Shown: piece after piece, positions 62,203-64,000 of the stretch
Position numbering within the stretch: position 1 is the first letter of the stretch
Layout of the letters: every line of letters begins with the position of its first letter
Source of the DNA: Bacteroidota bacterium
GTDB lineage: Bacteria; Bacteroidota; Bacteroidia; Chitinophagales; Chitinophagaceae
Length of the DNA stretch: 64,000 nt
Assembly: GCA_947460595.1 (NCBI GenBank)
Contig: CANHGS010000003.1
Location: forward strand, 50,707-114,706
Direction of reading: 5' to 3'
Notes under the pieces: model-generated
Databases searched by the model: none
Told to the model about the DNA's origin: nothing
What the model saw: the letters and a program-made list of their open reading frames with translations, nothing else
Translations under genes and position numbers: made by a program

Positions 62203-64000
62203 ATGAAAAAATTAGGTATTGTCTTAGTAATATTTTCCTGTTTTTTATTCATTTCTGTTTCCATACAAGCGCAATACAGTCCTGCAAAACAGTATGCTAC
62301 TGATCCACAACAGTATGACACTAGTACCAAAAACTATCGTTCCTATCATTTACCATCGCCTCCGGCAGGTGCCCCCAATATTGTTATTGTCATGTTAGAC
62401 GATGTTGGATTTAGTACCGCCGGAGTATTTGGAGGAATGGCAGAAACACCTGTGATGGACCAATTAGCCAATAATGGACTGCGATATACCAATTTTCATA
62501 CTACTGGATTGTGCGCTCCATCTCGCGCGGCGTTGCTAACCGGTAGAAACCATCACTCTGTGAACATGGGGCATTTTACGGAAACTGCTTTTGACGCTCA
62601 GGGCTATGATGCTATTATGCCTTTTGAGAAAGGAACTATGGCAGAAGTATTAAAAGAAAATGGTTACAATAGTTTTCTATTGGGCAAATGACATCTGACC
62701 CCCATGTCTGACCGAACTGCTGCTGGACCATTTAATAGATGGCCAACTGGTAGAGGCTTTGATAGATTTTTGGGATTTTTAGAATCCGCCACCGACCAAT
62801 ACTATCCAGTTCTCTGGGAGGGAATTACTAGGGCACCCATTGATACGGCAGCACACAAACATTTAAATACAGTGCTGGCAGACAAAGCCATTCACTACAT
62901 AGAACAACAACAAAAAGCAGTACCAGGAAAACCCTTTTTCTTATACTTAGCGCCAGGCGCAGTTCATTCCCCCATGCAAGTAGACAAGCAGTGGATTGAC
63001 AAATACAAGGGTAAATTTGATATGGGATGGGACAATTATAGCGTTGCCGTATTGGCCAGTCAAAAACAACTGGGTATAGTTCCCGATTATGTGGCTTTAC
63101 CCCCAAGAAATGCAAAAATTCCCGCCTGGTCTAGTCTTAGCAAAGAAGAGCAAATGATATATGCTAGGGCCATGGAAGCACATGCCGGTTTTCTATCTCA
63201 AGCAGATGAAGAAATTGGGAGAGTCATTCAATATATTCAATCTATTGGCCAACTAGAAAATACCATTGTGTTGGTCATTGTAGGAGATAATGGCGCTACT
63301 AAGTATACAGCAGATATTCCTGGGGTTCCTGAGGGGATGGAAAAAGCTTCTCGCGAAGAAAAAATTCAAGCAGCATTGAAAAATATTGACAAGATTGGCC
63401 GAATAGATTTTAAAGGAGATATCCCTTTGGGTTGGACTCAGGCTAGTAATGCCCCTTTTAAACAATGGAAAGGAGATGCTAACGCTGAAGGCGGCACCCA
63501 TAATCCACTGATTCTCTATGCACCAAAATACATACAAGAAAAAGGAGGTATTAGAACCCAATACACCCATTTGGTAGATATCTGGCCCACTTTATTGGAA
63601 CTCACAAAAGCCAAAATACCGGCAAAGTTGAATGGCTATACACAGGCTCCTTTAGAAGGCACCAGTTTTGCCCACACTTTAAACAATACAAAAGCTGAAA
63701 GCAAACACCGGGTCCAATATTTTGAAACGGGGGCGTCTAGGGCAATTTATGTAGATGGATGGAAGGCCGCAGCTTATCATCCCTTGGGTACTTCTTATAA
63801 AACAGATAGCTGGGAGCTCTTTCATATGGAAAAAGATTTTAATGAACTACATGATCTGTCCAAACAATTCCCAGAAAAATTAAAGGCCCTAAGGGCCATT
63901 TTTGAAAGCGAAGCCAAAAAATACCACGCCTACCCGCTGCATGATTCCTGGTTTCCTGCTGACCCTTATTTACAAATCAGCGATAGCCGAGCCAAGGAAG
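62203..64000 (+). pseudogene. Arylsulfatase with in-frame UGA at the GKWHL motif; runs past the window
   Basis: From ATG 62203 a signal peptide (MKKLGIVLVIFSCFLF... to SIQAQ) leads to a sulfatase domain: metal-binding IVMLDDVG (64-71 of the frame from 62197), and the formylglycine motif C106-APSR with LLTGRN after it. After SFLLGK the frame reads TGA (62689-62691) then HLTP; the family motif is GKWHL, so TGA stands for TGG (Trp). The same frame then runs open to 64000 with GRGFDRFLGF, FLYLAPGAVHSP, VGDNGAT and KGDANAEGGTHNP. Other genes here end with TGA, so the code is standard. Nonsense mutation, sequencing error, or read-through. Confidence 0.85.

Noticed and set aside
62689..62691. UGA as a reassigned Trp codon or selenocysteine
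   Set aside because: trmB and other genes in the window end with TGA, Trp elsewhere is TGG, and the position is Trp in the family, so a mutation or error is simpler.

Overview
The window looks like chromosomal DNA of a Bacteroidota bacterium, probably in or near the Chitinophagaceae (inference). Reasons: AT-rich DNA; an alternative complex III (actA-F) operon running straight into aa3-type cytochrome oxidase genes; a type IX secretion sorting tail; AraC-type regulators carried on membrane proteins; and several TAnnTTTG boxes, the -7 element of Bacteroidota promoters. I found no insertion sequence, prophage, CRISPR array or rRNA, and one tRNA.

Region 1 (1-27,054, all minus strand) is a large surface-polysaccharide locus. 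Read in transcription order from the right, it has an outer-membrane export protein (Wza type), a Wzc-type tyrosine autokinase with a Tyr-Gly repeat tail, an asparagine synthetase fused to a GT4 glycosyltransferase, a TviB-type UDP-sugar dehydrogenase, a frame-broken O-acyltransferase, a Wzm/Wzt ABC exporter, sugar and FkbM methyltransferases, an epimerase-like protein, a phytanoyl-CoA dioxygenase-like protein, a WbsX-like protein, and glycosyltransferases of families GT9, GT4, GT2, GT6, GT11, GT61 and, at the left edge, a GT39-like membrane protein. The adjacent GT11 and GT6 genes are the pair of activities that builds ABO-type blood-group structures. This region is visibly more AT-rich than the respiratory genes.

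Region 2 (27,055-32,135) is regulatory. A divergent intergenic region rich in palindromes is followed by four signalling-like proteins, each missing expected parts: a receiver/half-AraC protein, a receiver without the phosphoacceptor Asp fused to AraC, a membrane AraC protein, and a PAS histidine kinase without an ATPase domain. A 650-base gene-free stretch follows.

Region 3 (32,136-34,170, plus strand) holds an exported protein of unknown role, trmB, a small Cys-rich protein and an alkyltransferase-like DNA-repair protein. Region 4 (34,187-50,344, minus strand) is the respiratory block: actABCDEF, ctaC, ctaD, ctaB, two subunit III genes and ctaF, closed by a clear terminator, then a SCO copper chaperone and a DUF420 membrane protein separated by an eight-copy 7-bp repeat. 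Electrons would pass from quinol through ActABCDEF cytochromes to the CtaCDEF oxidase, with SCO (CuA) and CtaB (heme O) serving assembly.

Region 5 (50,345-64,000) is mixed: a membrane-anchored PurN, small membrane proteins, a glyoxalase-fold protein, tRNA-Arg(CCU) followed by a nested hairpin element, an orphan HigA-like antitoxin, an AlkB-type alkane monooxygenase, an SDR oxidoreductase, lipoproteins, a large NHL/Ig-like T9SS cargo protein, a MORN-like lipoprotein, and a sulfatase gene with an in-frame UGA in its conserved GKWHL motif that runs off the right edge.
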